Origin: Veillonella sp. VA142
GTDB taxonomy: Bacteria > Bacillota > Negativicutes > Veillonellales > Veillonellaceae
Direction of reading: 5' to 3'
DNA length: 64,000 nt
Assembly: GCF_003992135.1 (NCBI RefSeq)
Contig: NZ_RQVN01000007.1
Coordinates: forward strand, 1-64,000
The translations under genes and the position numbers were made by a program. The notes under the pieces were generated by a model. The model was not told where the DNA came from. It saw only the letters and a program-made list of their open reading frames with translations, and searched no databases. Below, piece by piece: positions 17,879 to 24,140 of the stretch (position 1 is the first letter of the stretch; each line of letters opens with the position of its first letter).

Positions 17879-17945
17879 TGAGTGCGCAATTACACATTTC
17901 TCTCTTGACCAGGTCAAAACGAGAAATGATTGCGGTCTGCGACAC
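17879..17945. other. Candidate oriT (inverted repeat plus MobA-type nic-like sequence)
   Basis: CATTTCTC (17895-17902) and GAGAAATG (17921-17928) form an inverted repeat around an inner palindrome TTGACC-A-GGTCAA (17905-17917). The repeat extends outward with CGCAAT on the left and ATTGCG on the right, with a small bulge. Read on the minus strand, the repeat is followed by GTAATTGCGCACT (17893-17881). This resembles the inverted repeat plus GTAAGTGCGCCCT layout at the nick site of IncQ MobA plasmids. It lies directly upstream of the MobA/MobL relaxase. Nicking here is inferred. Confidence 0.6.
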
Positions 17946-18023
17946 GAAATAAGGGGTCACTTGCCAGTGACAAAGAAAATTTACATTCTGCAAATTCGAC
18001 AAGAAACGAAAGGAGGTGCGATA

Positions 18024-20207
18024 ATGAGTAGCTGCCATCTTGAAAATACACCACATGCAAAATCTCGTACTGGTGATAAAATCAATACTTTGACACATAT
18101 GGAATACATTACTCGTGAAGGCAAATATGCTACTATGTCGCACCGAGAAGAGGATCTTGTGTATATATCATCTGGTAATCTACCTAAATGGGCTGAATCT
18201 GCCCGTGAATTTTGGAATCAAGCTGAAATTCATCGTAGAAAAAATGGTAGAGCGTACAGAGAAATTCGTATTGGCTTACAAGAAGAATTATCCTTAGCTG
18301 AAAATATTGCTTGCATTGAAGAGTTTATGGATAAGATGGGAATCAAGGACCATCATGTATATACCTATGCAATCCACGATAAGACCGCTATGTTTGATGA
18401 AGAGCATAGAAATATTCATGTCCATCTTATGTTTAACGAGAAACAAGCTGATTATGCAATAACAGAGAGTCCTGAACAATTCTTTAAACGGTTTACTGTT
18501 AATGCTGATGGTCACAGTGTACAAGGACTACCTGTAGATAGGTATTGGAGTACAGAAGATTCTACTAGAGATATGCGTGCTACCTGGGAAGATATTGTGA
18601 ATCGTGCATTTGAACGAAATGGCTTAGAAGAACGCATTAGCATGAAGACCTTAAAAGCGCAAAGAGAAGCACTTTTAGAAGAGGGAAAGTATGAAGAAGC
18701 TGAATTATTAAACCGTACGCCAGCAGAGCACTTAGGCAATGCAGCAAAAAATCCTAAGACAAGAGCGCGCATCAGAGAAATGATGAATGAATTAGAGTAT
18801 GATCAGGAAGAAAATCCAGTAGATGTAGTAGGGGCTACTACTAATGGAGGCAATCCGTTCAATGAACATACAATTCATGATAATACTCAAAATATGGTAG
18901 AGAATGAATTTGAATTAAAACTACAAATTTTTGCGCATGATGCCGTAATCCGTAAGTTGGCCAAGGAAATCCAAAAAGAACGTAAAGCATTATTACAAGC
19001 GAAAGAAAATGTAGAAAAAGTTGAAGATAGAGCAGTGGATTCTTCTATAAAAGTAGAAGAAAAAACAGCTAATATTGTAACTGTAGATGATATACTAGTT
19101 GGCCTAGAAGAACGCATGATGAGTTCTTTGGAAAAACAATCTACGTTAGCTAAAGAATATGCTAGTGAAGAAGGAAAGTTATTATCTCCACGAGAAACAT
19201 ATATTGCTACGTATGATGCAGTAACAAATGGAGAATATACTAAACATAAGCAGGCTATGCATGATTCTAAAATGGTATTAAAAGCTGCTGAAAGGGATCT
19301 AAAATCAGGTTTAAAACGAGTATGCTCATACCAGGAATTTATGGCACTTACGGCTACAAAAGAAAAAGCACGGGAAGAACGATTACGTTCCGTCCGTGCT
19401 GCGTTAGCATGCCGTCATGAAATTAGAATGTCGAAGGAATTACCTAAACAAGCTGCGATTGTGTATGAAAACGAAAATGCAATACGAGATACAATGAAAG
19501 ATTTGCAAAAACAAATTGAAAAAGAAAATAGAACTTACATGCTGTATAGTAAAAAAGCAGATGAGCTTTTACCTATACCAGGTGATACTGTATTGTTTAC
19601 AGAAGCTATTCCTAGAGAAGTTAGGAAATTTGATAAACTATATGGTGTGATTCCGTTGAAAGATTTACCTTCCATATCTCAAAATCGAGAAACGGAGTAT
19701 GGAAAGTATAGGGATGAATATATTGTTATAGATGGTCAAATTCCTGATAGAAACAAACCAATACAAGTAGTACGTGCTATTAAAGTTCGTGATGCAGTAG
19801 TTGATGGAAAAGCTCCTGAATATGAACTTACGATTGCACCAGAAACTTCAAAAGAAGGGCGTGAATACTTTAAAATTACATCAGTCAAAGAAACGCATGC
19901 ACAAGTTGCCTTGCATCAGTATAGATCTTACAAGAAAAAAGATATTGGCGATGTTTTGCATAAACTAAAAAAACATACTCCTATGAAGGCATCTGATTTG
20001 CCTCAACCAAGTACTCGTAGAGGCTATAGAATACATGCTGTTAATAGTAACACTAAGGATTTTATTAGTAGAAGTGTCAACTCTATAGTTGCTGATGGTA
20101 CTGGTGGACAAAGACAAGGGTTGTGGCGTGAAGAAGAGGAATATAAAGGCCATGTATCTGAGATGCAGCAGGTAGAAGAAAAAATGAAACAAGGGTGGAG
20201 TTTGTGA
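18024..20207 (+). CDS. mobA: MobA/MobL-family relaxase
   Basis: The start ATG 18024 follows GAAAGGAGGTGCGATA. The 727-residue protein begins with a MobA/MobL domain. EEHRNIHVHLMFNEK gives the metal-binding triad His128, His132 and His134. A Tyr in the N-terminal segment (EYITREGKY) is a candidate nucleophile. The C-terminal two thirds are charged helices with heptad-like character (about 280-520) and a basic tail. It cuts one strand at oriT, stays bound to the 5' end and is passed through the VirD4 channel. It is divergent from the virB operon. Confidence 0.9.
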   Translation: MSSCHLENTPHAKSRTGDKINTLTHMEYITREGKYATMSHREEDLVYISSGNLPKWAESAREFWNQAEIHRRKNGRAYREIRIGLQEELSLAENIACIEEFMDKMGIKDHHVYTYAIHDKTAMFDEEHRNIHVHLMFNEKQADYAITESPEQFFKRFTVNADGHSVQGLPVDRYWSTEDSTRDMRATWEDIVNRAFERNGLEERISMKTLKAQREALLEEGKYEEAELLNRTPAEHLGNAAKNPKTRARIREMMNELEYDQEENPVDVVGATTNGGNPFNEHTIHDNTQNMVENEFELKLQIFAHDAVIRKLAKEIQKERKALLQAKENVEKVEDRAVDSSIKVEEKTANIVTVDDILVGLEERMMSSLEKQSTLAKEYASEEGKLLSPRETYIATYDAVTNGEYTKHKQAMHDSKMVLKAAERDLKSGLKRVCSYQEFMALTATKEKAREERLRSVRAALACRHEIRMSKELPKQAAIVYENENAIRDTMKDLQKQIEKENRTYMLYSKKADELLPIPGDTVLFTEAIPREVRKFDKLYGVIPLKDLPSISQNRETEYGKYRDEYIVIDGQIPDRNKPIQVVRAIKVRDAVVDGKAPEYELTIAPETSKEGREYFKITSVKETHAQVALHQYRSYKKKDIGDVLHKLKKHTPMKASDLPQPSTRRGYRIHAVNSNTKDFISRSVNSIVADGTGGQRQGLWREEEEYKGHVSEMQQVEEKMKQGWSL

Positions 20208-20218
20208 GGTAGTTGTGG

Positions 20219-20305
20219 TATAATAACGGTAGCTAAAACAACAAGGATTATCTAGCATTGGTAACACCTAGCAAAGCACAGGAAGGCGATTCTGTGCTTT
20301 GTTAA
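20219..20305 (+). ncRNA. Short RNA 1, antitoxin-like, ending in an intrinsic terminator
   Basis: An extended -10 TGGTATAAT (TATAAT 20219-20224) lies just past the relaxase stop. The predicted RNA begins near TAGCTAAAACAACAAGG and ends in the hairpin AAAGCACAG (20273-20281) / CTGTGCTTT (20292-20300). Its 5' part resembles the plus-strand sequence opposite the start of the small toxin gene at 20464-20562 (GTAACTATTAACAAGG and TTATCATTG). A related RNA lies at 37354-37430. I read it as a diverged second antitoxin RNA. This is inference from sequence. Confidence 0.5.
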
Positions 20306-20347
20306 TTTTCCCTATTTTTTTTGCTATAAGTATGCTATAATGTAATT

Positions 20348-20421
20348 AAGGTAAATTTAACAAGGTGACAATTTATCATGAATTGCACAAAAAAGCACAG
20401 GAAGGCGATCCTGTGCTTTTT
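20348..20421 (+). ncRNA. Short RNA 2, candidate type I antitoxin
   Basis: A TATAAT (20336-20341) precedes a short predicted RNA that ends in a bidirectional hairpin, AAAAAAGCACAGGA to CCTGTGCTTTTTC (20388-20421). The RNA carries TTAACAAGGT (20357-20366), TTATCAT (20373-20379) and TTGCAC (20383-20388). The same three words occur in the same order on the plus strand opposite the toxin start region (20538-20547, 20556-20562, 20567-20572). It could therefore pair with the toxin ribosome site and start codon. No convincing -35 was found. Confidence 0.55.
20388..20421. terminator. Bidirectional terminator shared by toxin mRNA and short RNA
   Basis: The stem AAAAGCACAGGA/TCCTGTGCTTTT has an A-run on one side and a T-run on the other, so it can end transcripts from both directions. 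It sits where the leftward toxin mRNA and the rightward short RNA meet, as in par/fst-type loci. Confidence 0.7.
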
Positions 20422-20463
20422 CTTTACCGTTCTGTAAGTAACGGCTTAGGATAGTCACTATTT

Positions 20464-20562
20464 TTAGTTACGGTCTATCCATTTGCAGATGTAGTGGCTG
20501 ATAACATTAGCCATAATATTTGCCATAACAGTAACTATTAACAAGGTAATACAAGTTATCAT
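20464..20562 (-). CDS. Small hydrophobic peptide, candidate type I toxin (32 aa)
   Basis: ATG 20562 follows GGAAAGGGGGTGCAAATCA, a very strong ribosome site. The 32-residue product starts MITCITLLIVTVMANIMANV and ends ISHYICKWIDRN. It has one membrane helix of about 20 residues and a short charged tail, the form of Fst-like and other small membrane-damaging toxins. A TATAAT -10 lies at 20611-20616, and the 5' leader can fold through GTCAC...GTGAC. Two short RNAs carrying near-copies of its antisense sequence converge on it. Toxicity is inferred from this arrangement. Confidence 0.6.
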   Translation of the reverse strand: MITCITLLIVTVMANIMANVISHYICKWIDRN

Positions 20563-20641
20563 TGATTTGCACCCCCTTTCCGTCACGGATTGGGCGATAG
20601 TGACATATTTATTATAGCAGATTTATTTTCATAAAATATAT

Positions 20642-20673
20642 AAAAAGCACAGAGGGCCAATTCTGTGCTTTTT
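20642..20673. terminator. Intrinsic terminator after the first ToxN-like gene
   Basis: The stem AAAAAGCACAGA (20642-20653) / TCTGTGCTTTTT (20662-20673) has a T-run in the leftward direction and would end the toxin transcript of the first type III system. It shares its stem sequence with the terminators at 20273, 20388 and 37396. Confidence 0.75.
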
Positions 20674-20721
20674 GTTATGTAATGATATTTTGTTGAAGTT
20701 AAATCGTTGTAGTAAGAGTTT

Positions 20722-21294
20722 TTATCTGCTGAAGTCTTTAGATTTATCTTTTTTGTTGTCCTGGGAATTGCCTTTTTTGTATATATTTTCTCGTTCTATC
20801 CAGCGATCGTGAATTTTGTTAGCTCTTGGAAAGTTGACACAGTTTTCTTTTATTTTTTTACTTATTTTATTTGAAAAGTAGTCCTCGTAAAACTTTTTGG
20901 CTTTTTTCCTAATAATTTCACGATCTTTATTTACTAACCTTAACTGATTTTGTAATAGGCTATAGTTATGAGGATGTGTTTTTTTTCTTTTGGAAAAGTC
21001 TATTTTCTCTAATTGTGAGTCTGGTACAGGAATCATTTTGCAAAAGTCTATAATTCCACGATGACCTTCATCTAATTTATATATACATTTGCTATTTTTC
21101 ATAGTAAGATGTTTAGGTTTTGGTGATGTCAAAGGCACAAAATAGTTCCTATTCTCAAATGTAAATAATATCCCAGCAAATGGGCGAGTTTTTTTATCAG
21201 CTGTTGATTGTCTAACTTGTGTATCACCTTTAGATAATAACTCATTATATTCTTCACATACTGTATAAACTATAAATCTTGGCTCTCGTTCCAT
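20722..21294 (-). CDS. ToxN/AbiQ-family type III toxin (endoribonuclease), copy 1
   Basis: The start ATG 21294 follows AGGAGAAACTTG. A longer frame would run back through the terminator and RNA repeats. The 190-residue protein has the ToxN/AbiQ pattern: FIVYTVCEEYNELLSKGD, RPFAGILFTFENRNYFVPLT followed by SPKPKH, and a GIIDFCKMIPVPDSQL segment. ToxN enzymes cut RNA and are held inactive by repeats of their own antitoxin RNA. Three such repeats with a promoter and a terminator lie directly upstream. The C-terminus (RWIERENIY ... KKDKSKDFSR) is nearly the same in copy 2. Both likely stabilise the ICE or block phages. Confidence 0.88.
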   Translation of the reverse strand: MEREPRFIVYTVCEEYNELLSKGDTQVRQSTADKKTRPFAGILFTFENRNYFVPLTSPKPKHLTMKNSKCIYKLDEGHRGIIDFCKMIPVPDSQLEKIDFSKRKKTHPHNYSLLQNQLRLVNKDREIIRKKAKKFYEDYFSNKISKKIKENCVNFPRANKIHDRWIERENIYKKGNSQDNKKDKSKDFSR

Positions 21295-21309
21295 CAAGTT
21301 TCTCCTATG

Positions 21310-21525
21310 AAAAAAGCCGAGACAAGGCTCGGCATTGTAGATATAAATAAGTATATCGCTGGTGGGAATCACCACACTCACAGGTTCTCGCTTTTCGATG
21401 TACTATATATACATCGCTGGTGGGAATCACCACACTCACAGGTTCTCGCTTTTCGATGTACCATACATACACCATCGGTGGGAATCACCGCTCTCACAGG
21501 CTCTCGCTTTTCGATATACTTTTAT
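21310..21525 (-). ncRNA. ToxI-like antitoxin RNA repeats of the first type III system
   Basis: Three tandem units start near 21355, 21413 and 21474. The first two are 58 bp apart and almost identical; the third is slightly diverged. Each contains TGGTGGGAATCACCA, which can form a 5-bp hairpin, and a CTCGCTTTTCGAT segment that could complete a pseudoknot. The RNA reads leftward from the promoter at 21532-21560 and ends at a GCCGAG/CTCGGC terminator (21310-21333) placed between the repeats and the toxin. In known systems leaky read-through at this site sets the antitoxin-to-toxin ratio. Confidence 0.85.
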
Positions 21526-21531
21526 ACTCAA

Positions 21532-21560
21532 ATACTAACATATTAAAAATAACATGTCAA
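21532..21560 (-). promoter_or_regulatory. Promoter of the first type III system
   Basis: On the minus strand TTGACA (21560-21555) is followed after exactly 17 bp by TAGTAT (21537-21532), a good sigma-70/A promoter. The same promoter with the same spacing precedes the second system, showing that the whole unit was duplicated. Confidence 0.8.
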
Positions 21561-21601
21561 ACATAGTTAAAATATCTTGTGTTTTTTAAATATCAGGTAA
21601 T

Positions 21602-22246
21602 TTATCTACTGAAGCTTTCAGACTTATCTTTTTTGTTGCCCTGGAGGTTTTCTTTTATATATATATTTTCTCGTTCTATCCAACGATCATGATATCTAAT
21701 TGCTTGCTGTAAATTAACACGATAAAAAATCTTTTTATTTTTGACAGGTTTATTAATAGATTCCTCATAAAAAGCTTGAGCAGTTTGTTCTATTTTATCT
21801 TCAATTTTATTAATGGCTAAGTATTCTTTATTTAAAAGTCTGCCATATTTAGACTCACTAGGATCAGATGAAGCTAAAAGCTCTTCGATTGATACTTTTT
21901 TAATTTGTGATTCAGGAACAGGGATCATTTTACCAACTATGACATTACATAAATGGCGATTATTTTCGGTTTCAGATAAAATTCTTACAGTTAAGCGGTT
22001 CTTTTCAACCCTTTTGGCTTCTTTTGTTTTTTTCTTTAAGAGTTCAGGCGGTAAATTAGTAGGTAATTTTTTTGGAGAAGATAAAGGTGCAAAAAACAAT
22101 CTATTTTCTACGTTTAATACAACTCCGAGAAATGGACGGTTATTTTTATCGCCAGTTGATGTACGAACTTCAGAATCCATCTTTTGAAGAGGTTTCATGT
22201 ACTCTTCGTTTACTGTAAAGAAGTTAAATTTAGGCTTTTTATCCAT
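21602..22246 (-). CDS. ToxN/AbiQ-family type III toxin (endoribonuclease), copy 2
   Basis: The start ATG 22246 follows GAGGAATGCTAT. The 214-residue protein shares with copy 1 the opening KPKFNFFTVNEEYMKPLQK, then RPFLGVVLNVENRLFFAPLS-SPKK, VGKMIPVPESQI and the ending RWIERENIYIKEN ... KSESFSR. It has about 25 extra residues in the middle (lysine-rich, LLKKKTKEAKRVEKNR). The gene, its repeats, terminator and promoter repeat the layout of copy 1, but the RNA repeats differ in sequence, so each toxin probably has its own cognate antitoxin. Confidence 0.87.
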   Translation of the reverse strand: MDKKPKFNFFTVNEEYMKPLQKMDSEVRTSTGDKNNRPFLGVVLNVENRLFFAPLSSPKKLPTNLPPELLKKKTKEAKRVEKNRLTVRILSETENNRHLCNVIVGKMIPVPESQIKKVSIEELLASSDPSESKYGRLLNKEYLAINKIEDKIEQTAQAFYEESINKPVKNKKIFYRVNLQQAIRYHDRWIERENIYIKENLQGNKKDKSESFSR

Positions 22247-22265
22247 ATAGCATTCCTCGTGATAA

Positions 22266-22477
22266 AAAGAAAAGCCGAGATAATTCTCGGCTAGGATAGT
22301 AAAAGTAAGTATATTCATGGTGGGGCGCACCATCCTTATAGGGCCTCTCTTTTAGATTGAAGAATCAATCCATGGTGGGGCGCACCATCCTTATGGGGCC
22401 TCTCTTTTAGACTGAAAAATCAGTCCATGGTGGGGCGCACCATCCTTATGGGGCCTCTCTTTTAAATATACTTCTAT
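22266..22477 (-). ncRNA. ToxI-like antitoxin RNA repeats of the second type III system
   Basis: Three tandem units begin at 22316, 22371 and 22426 with an exact 55-bp period. Each has TGGTGGGGCGCACCA, a 5-bp hairpin with the same stem as in system 1, then CTTATGGGGCCTCTCTTTTA (with a small change in unit 1). A terminator (AGCCGAGA/TCTCGGCT, 22273-22292 with a T-run to 22266) separates the repeats from the toxin. Confidence 0.85.
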
Positions 22478-22483
22478 ACTCAA

Positions 22484-22512
22484 ATACTAACATACAAAAA
22501 ATAACATGTCAA
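22484..22512 (-). promoter_or_regulatory. Promoter of the second type III system
   Basis: On the minus strand TTGACA (22512-22507) and TAGTAT (22489-22484) are separated by 17 bp, as in the first system. Confidence 0.8.
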
Positions 22513-22607
22513 ACATAATTTGCAATATTTTTTGTTTTTTAGATATTAGGTAATTTTTAATACTGTATCACTTGGATGAAAAAAATAAATGCCCTGGTAA
22601 GAGCAAT

Positions 22608-23201
22608 CTATTGGGAGTTACTTAACTTCTTGTTTTTTCGGATTAATACTCTCATTTCAGCAAGTACAATTGCTTGGGCTTCTGGATCTAATCGTTCAAA
22701 TAATTTTGTAGCATATACTTCATCTATTCGTCCTGCTTTTAATATTGCAGTTTGTAATATGGAATTAGAACCATTTATGAGTGATGTAGGTGTTGTATTT
22801 AGTATAGCAGCTATTTTATGTAATAACTCAGCTGTATCTTGATGGTGCAAGTAATTTTGTAGAGGTATATTTTTTCGGATAGATAACTGAGTTAGCTCTA
22901 TACAAAGGTTAGCGACTATATCTTGTTGCTTTGCCAGGGTAGATAGAATATGAGTTGTTAAGAGATCGGGGCTAATTTCTGAAGGAGCGCTAGTTACATC
23001 TGGTTCATCTCCAGTAATTAAGAATTGTACAGATACGCTTAAAAAGTTAGCAATTTCTGATAAGTATTTGGTAGGCGGATCCGTTTGGCGGGATTTCCAT
23101 GAAGATACCGTTCCTTGAGTGACATTCAGATGCGCTGCTAAATCAATGATTCTTAAATCTCGTTGATCTAGTAAATACTGAATGCGGTCAATGATAGTCA
23201 T
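22608..23201 (-). CDS. XRE-family repressor-like regulator, 197 aa
   Basis: The N-terminus has a Cro/CI-type helix-turn-helix (IDLAAHLNVTQGTVSSWKSR, then SEIANFLSVSVQFLITGD). The C-terminal 120 residues are helical with no peptidase signature, so it is not a LexA-like self-cleaving repressor. A CAAGGATAAATAT ribosome site precedes the ATG. It lies downstream of, and resembles, the shorter regulator at 23272-23574; both share the T/D-DPPTKYxSxIAxFL stretch. It probably helps hold the ICE in the integrated state. Confidence 0.82.
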   Translation of the reverse strand: MTIIDRIQYLLDQRDLRIIDLAAHLNVTQGTVSSWKSRQTDPPTKYLSEIANFLSVSVQFLITGDEPDVTSAPSEISPDLLTTHILSTLAKQQDIVANLCIELTQLSIRKNIPLQNYLHHQDTAELLHKIAAILNTTPTSLINGSNSILQTAILKAGRIDEVYATKLFERLDPEAQAIVLAEMRVLIRKNKKLSNSQ

Positions 23202-23271
23202 ATATTTATCCTTGTTTAAAACTCAAAATAATACAAATTGCAAATAAATAGAATTTAAATATTAAAAAATG

Positions 23272-23574
23272 TTATACGCTTGTTAAATCCTCCATAAGTG
23301 AAACTACATGATGTGTTTGTTCTGCATCCAATTTCTGATAGTATTCGTTAAATATATCGTTGTTAGGTTCCTCGTTTGAGGTATGAGCTAACAATTCTTC
23401 TATAGACATATCTAAAAATAAAGCAATTTGAGATATATACTTTGTTGGGGGATCGGTATCCCTTTGTTTCCAAGAAGATACACTACCATGTGGTAAATTT
23501 AGTAGCTTGGCTAGGTCAGCTATTTTTAAATTTTTGGAAGCCATTGTAGAAAAAATAAATGTAGATAAATTCAT
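23272..23574 (-). CDS. XRE-family repressor-like regulator, 100 aa
   Basis: The 100-residue protein is mostly a helix-turn-helix: LKIADLAKLLNLPHGSVSSW, then PPTKYISQIALFLDMSIEEL. It is transcribed leftward from the gap that also drives the Nlp-like gene at 23688. A perfect 11-bp inverted repeat in that gap overlaps the rightward promoter. This is the classic arrangement of a lysogeny-type switch. It is likely the repressor acting there, though either XRE protein could be. Confidence 0.8.
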   Translation of the reverse strand: MNLSTFIFSTMASKNLKIADLAKLLNLPHGSVSSWKQRDTDPPTKYISQIALFLDMSIEELLAHTSNEEPNNDIFNEYYQKLDAEQTHHVVSLMEDLTSV

Positions 23575-23595
23575 AATTAGGTCACCGATTAAAAC

Positions 23596-23640
23596 AAATT
23601 CTTTAAATTATTTGACAAATTAAAGAATTTGCTTTATATT
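23596..23640 (+). promoter_or_regulatory. Rightward promoter overlapped by a palindromic operator
   Basis: TTGACA (23612-23617) and TATATT (23635-23640) are 17 bp apart and face the Nlp-like gene. The perfect inverted repeat AAATTCTTTAA (23596-23606) / TTAAAGAATTT (23620-23630) spans the -35 and the spacer, so a bound repressor would block this promoter. Confidence 0.75.
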
Positions 23641-23687
23641 TTAAGTAAGAAATATAACAGTATTTAATTTTTTGAAGGAGATTATAT

Positions 23688-23894
23688 ATGCAAACTACAA
23701 TTCCTACAGCATTAACCATCAGAAAACTTCTAAGGTTAAAAGGGTATACCATTCGTAAACTAGCCATGGAATTAGAACGAAGTACAACAAGCGTTCATCG
23801 AGTTATTTATGGAGTATCTCGATCTCGCTATATTGAAGGCAGAATTTCTGAAATTCTTGAAACAACACCTAATTTATTATGGGGTTACAAATAG
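23688..23894 (+). CDS. Nlp/Ner-like small DNA-binding regulator
   Basis: The 68-residue protein is a single helix-turn-helix domain (IRKLLRLKGYTIRKLAMELE, then STTSVHRVIYG) ending in ILETTPNLLWGYK. This resembles the Nlp/Ner family of phage-type regulators. GAAGGAGATTATAT precedes the ATG. It is the first gene of the rightward replication and integration module and may act as a Cro-like or activating counterpart to the XRE repressors. Confidence 0.75.
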   Translation: MQTTIPTALTIRKLLRLKGYTIRKLAMELERSTTSVHRVIYGVSRSRYIEGRISEILETTPNLLWGYK

Positions 23895-23962
23895 CTTTAT
23901 AGCATGATTATAGCATAAAAAAGACAGTCAGAATAAACTTTAAAATGTGGAGAATATTGTGT

Positions 23963-24133
23963 ATGGACTCAATTAAAATAGATAATTCAAGTTGTATTTT
24001 TGTAAAGATTAGTATAACGGGTCTTACTAAAACAGAAGAAATCTGGGATGGCATAGGTCTTGTAATTGATGGGCGGCTAATTTGTGTTGCTGAAAGTCCA
24101 GATAAACAAATTACAATTCGTGTGGAATTATAG
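23963..24133 (+). CDS. Small hypothetical protein, 56 aa
   Basis: ATG 23963 is preferred because GGAG lies ten bases upstream; an ATG six codons earlier (23945) has no clear site. The product runs from MDSIKIDNSSCIFVKISIT to DKQITIRVEL and looks like a small beta-rich protein. It is 7 bp upstream of the replisome organizer. No family was recognised. Confidence 0.5.
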   Translation: MDSIKIDNSSCIFVKISITGLTKTEEIWDGIGLVIDGRLICVAESPDKQITIRVEL

Positions 24134-24140
24134 GTGAGAT

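Noticed and set aside
17754-18143. A 129-codon minus-strand frame across the oriT region
   Set aside because: It overlaps the oriT-like repeat and the relaxase start, lacks a ribosome site and has no recognisable product.
20378-20437. A 19-codon frame (MNCTKKHRKAILCFFFTVL) inside short RNA 2
   Set aside because: It runs through the terminator hairpin, lacks a ribosome site and is explained by the RNA itself.
21355-22470. Tandem repeats with similar spacing that could be taken for a CRISPR array
   Set aside because: The units are joined head to tail with only short, similar connecting sequence, there are three per locus, no Cas genes are near, and each set lies between a promoter and a terminator in front of a ToxN-like gene. 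They fit type III antitoxin RNA.
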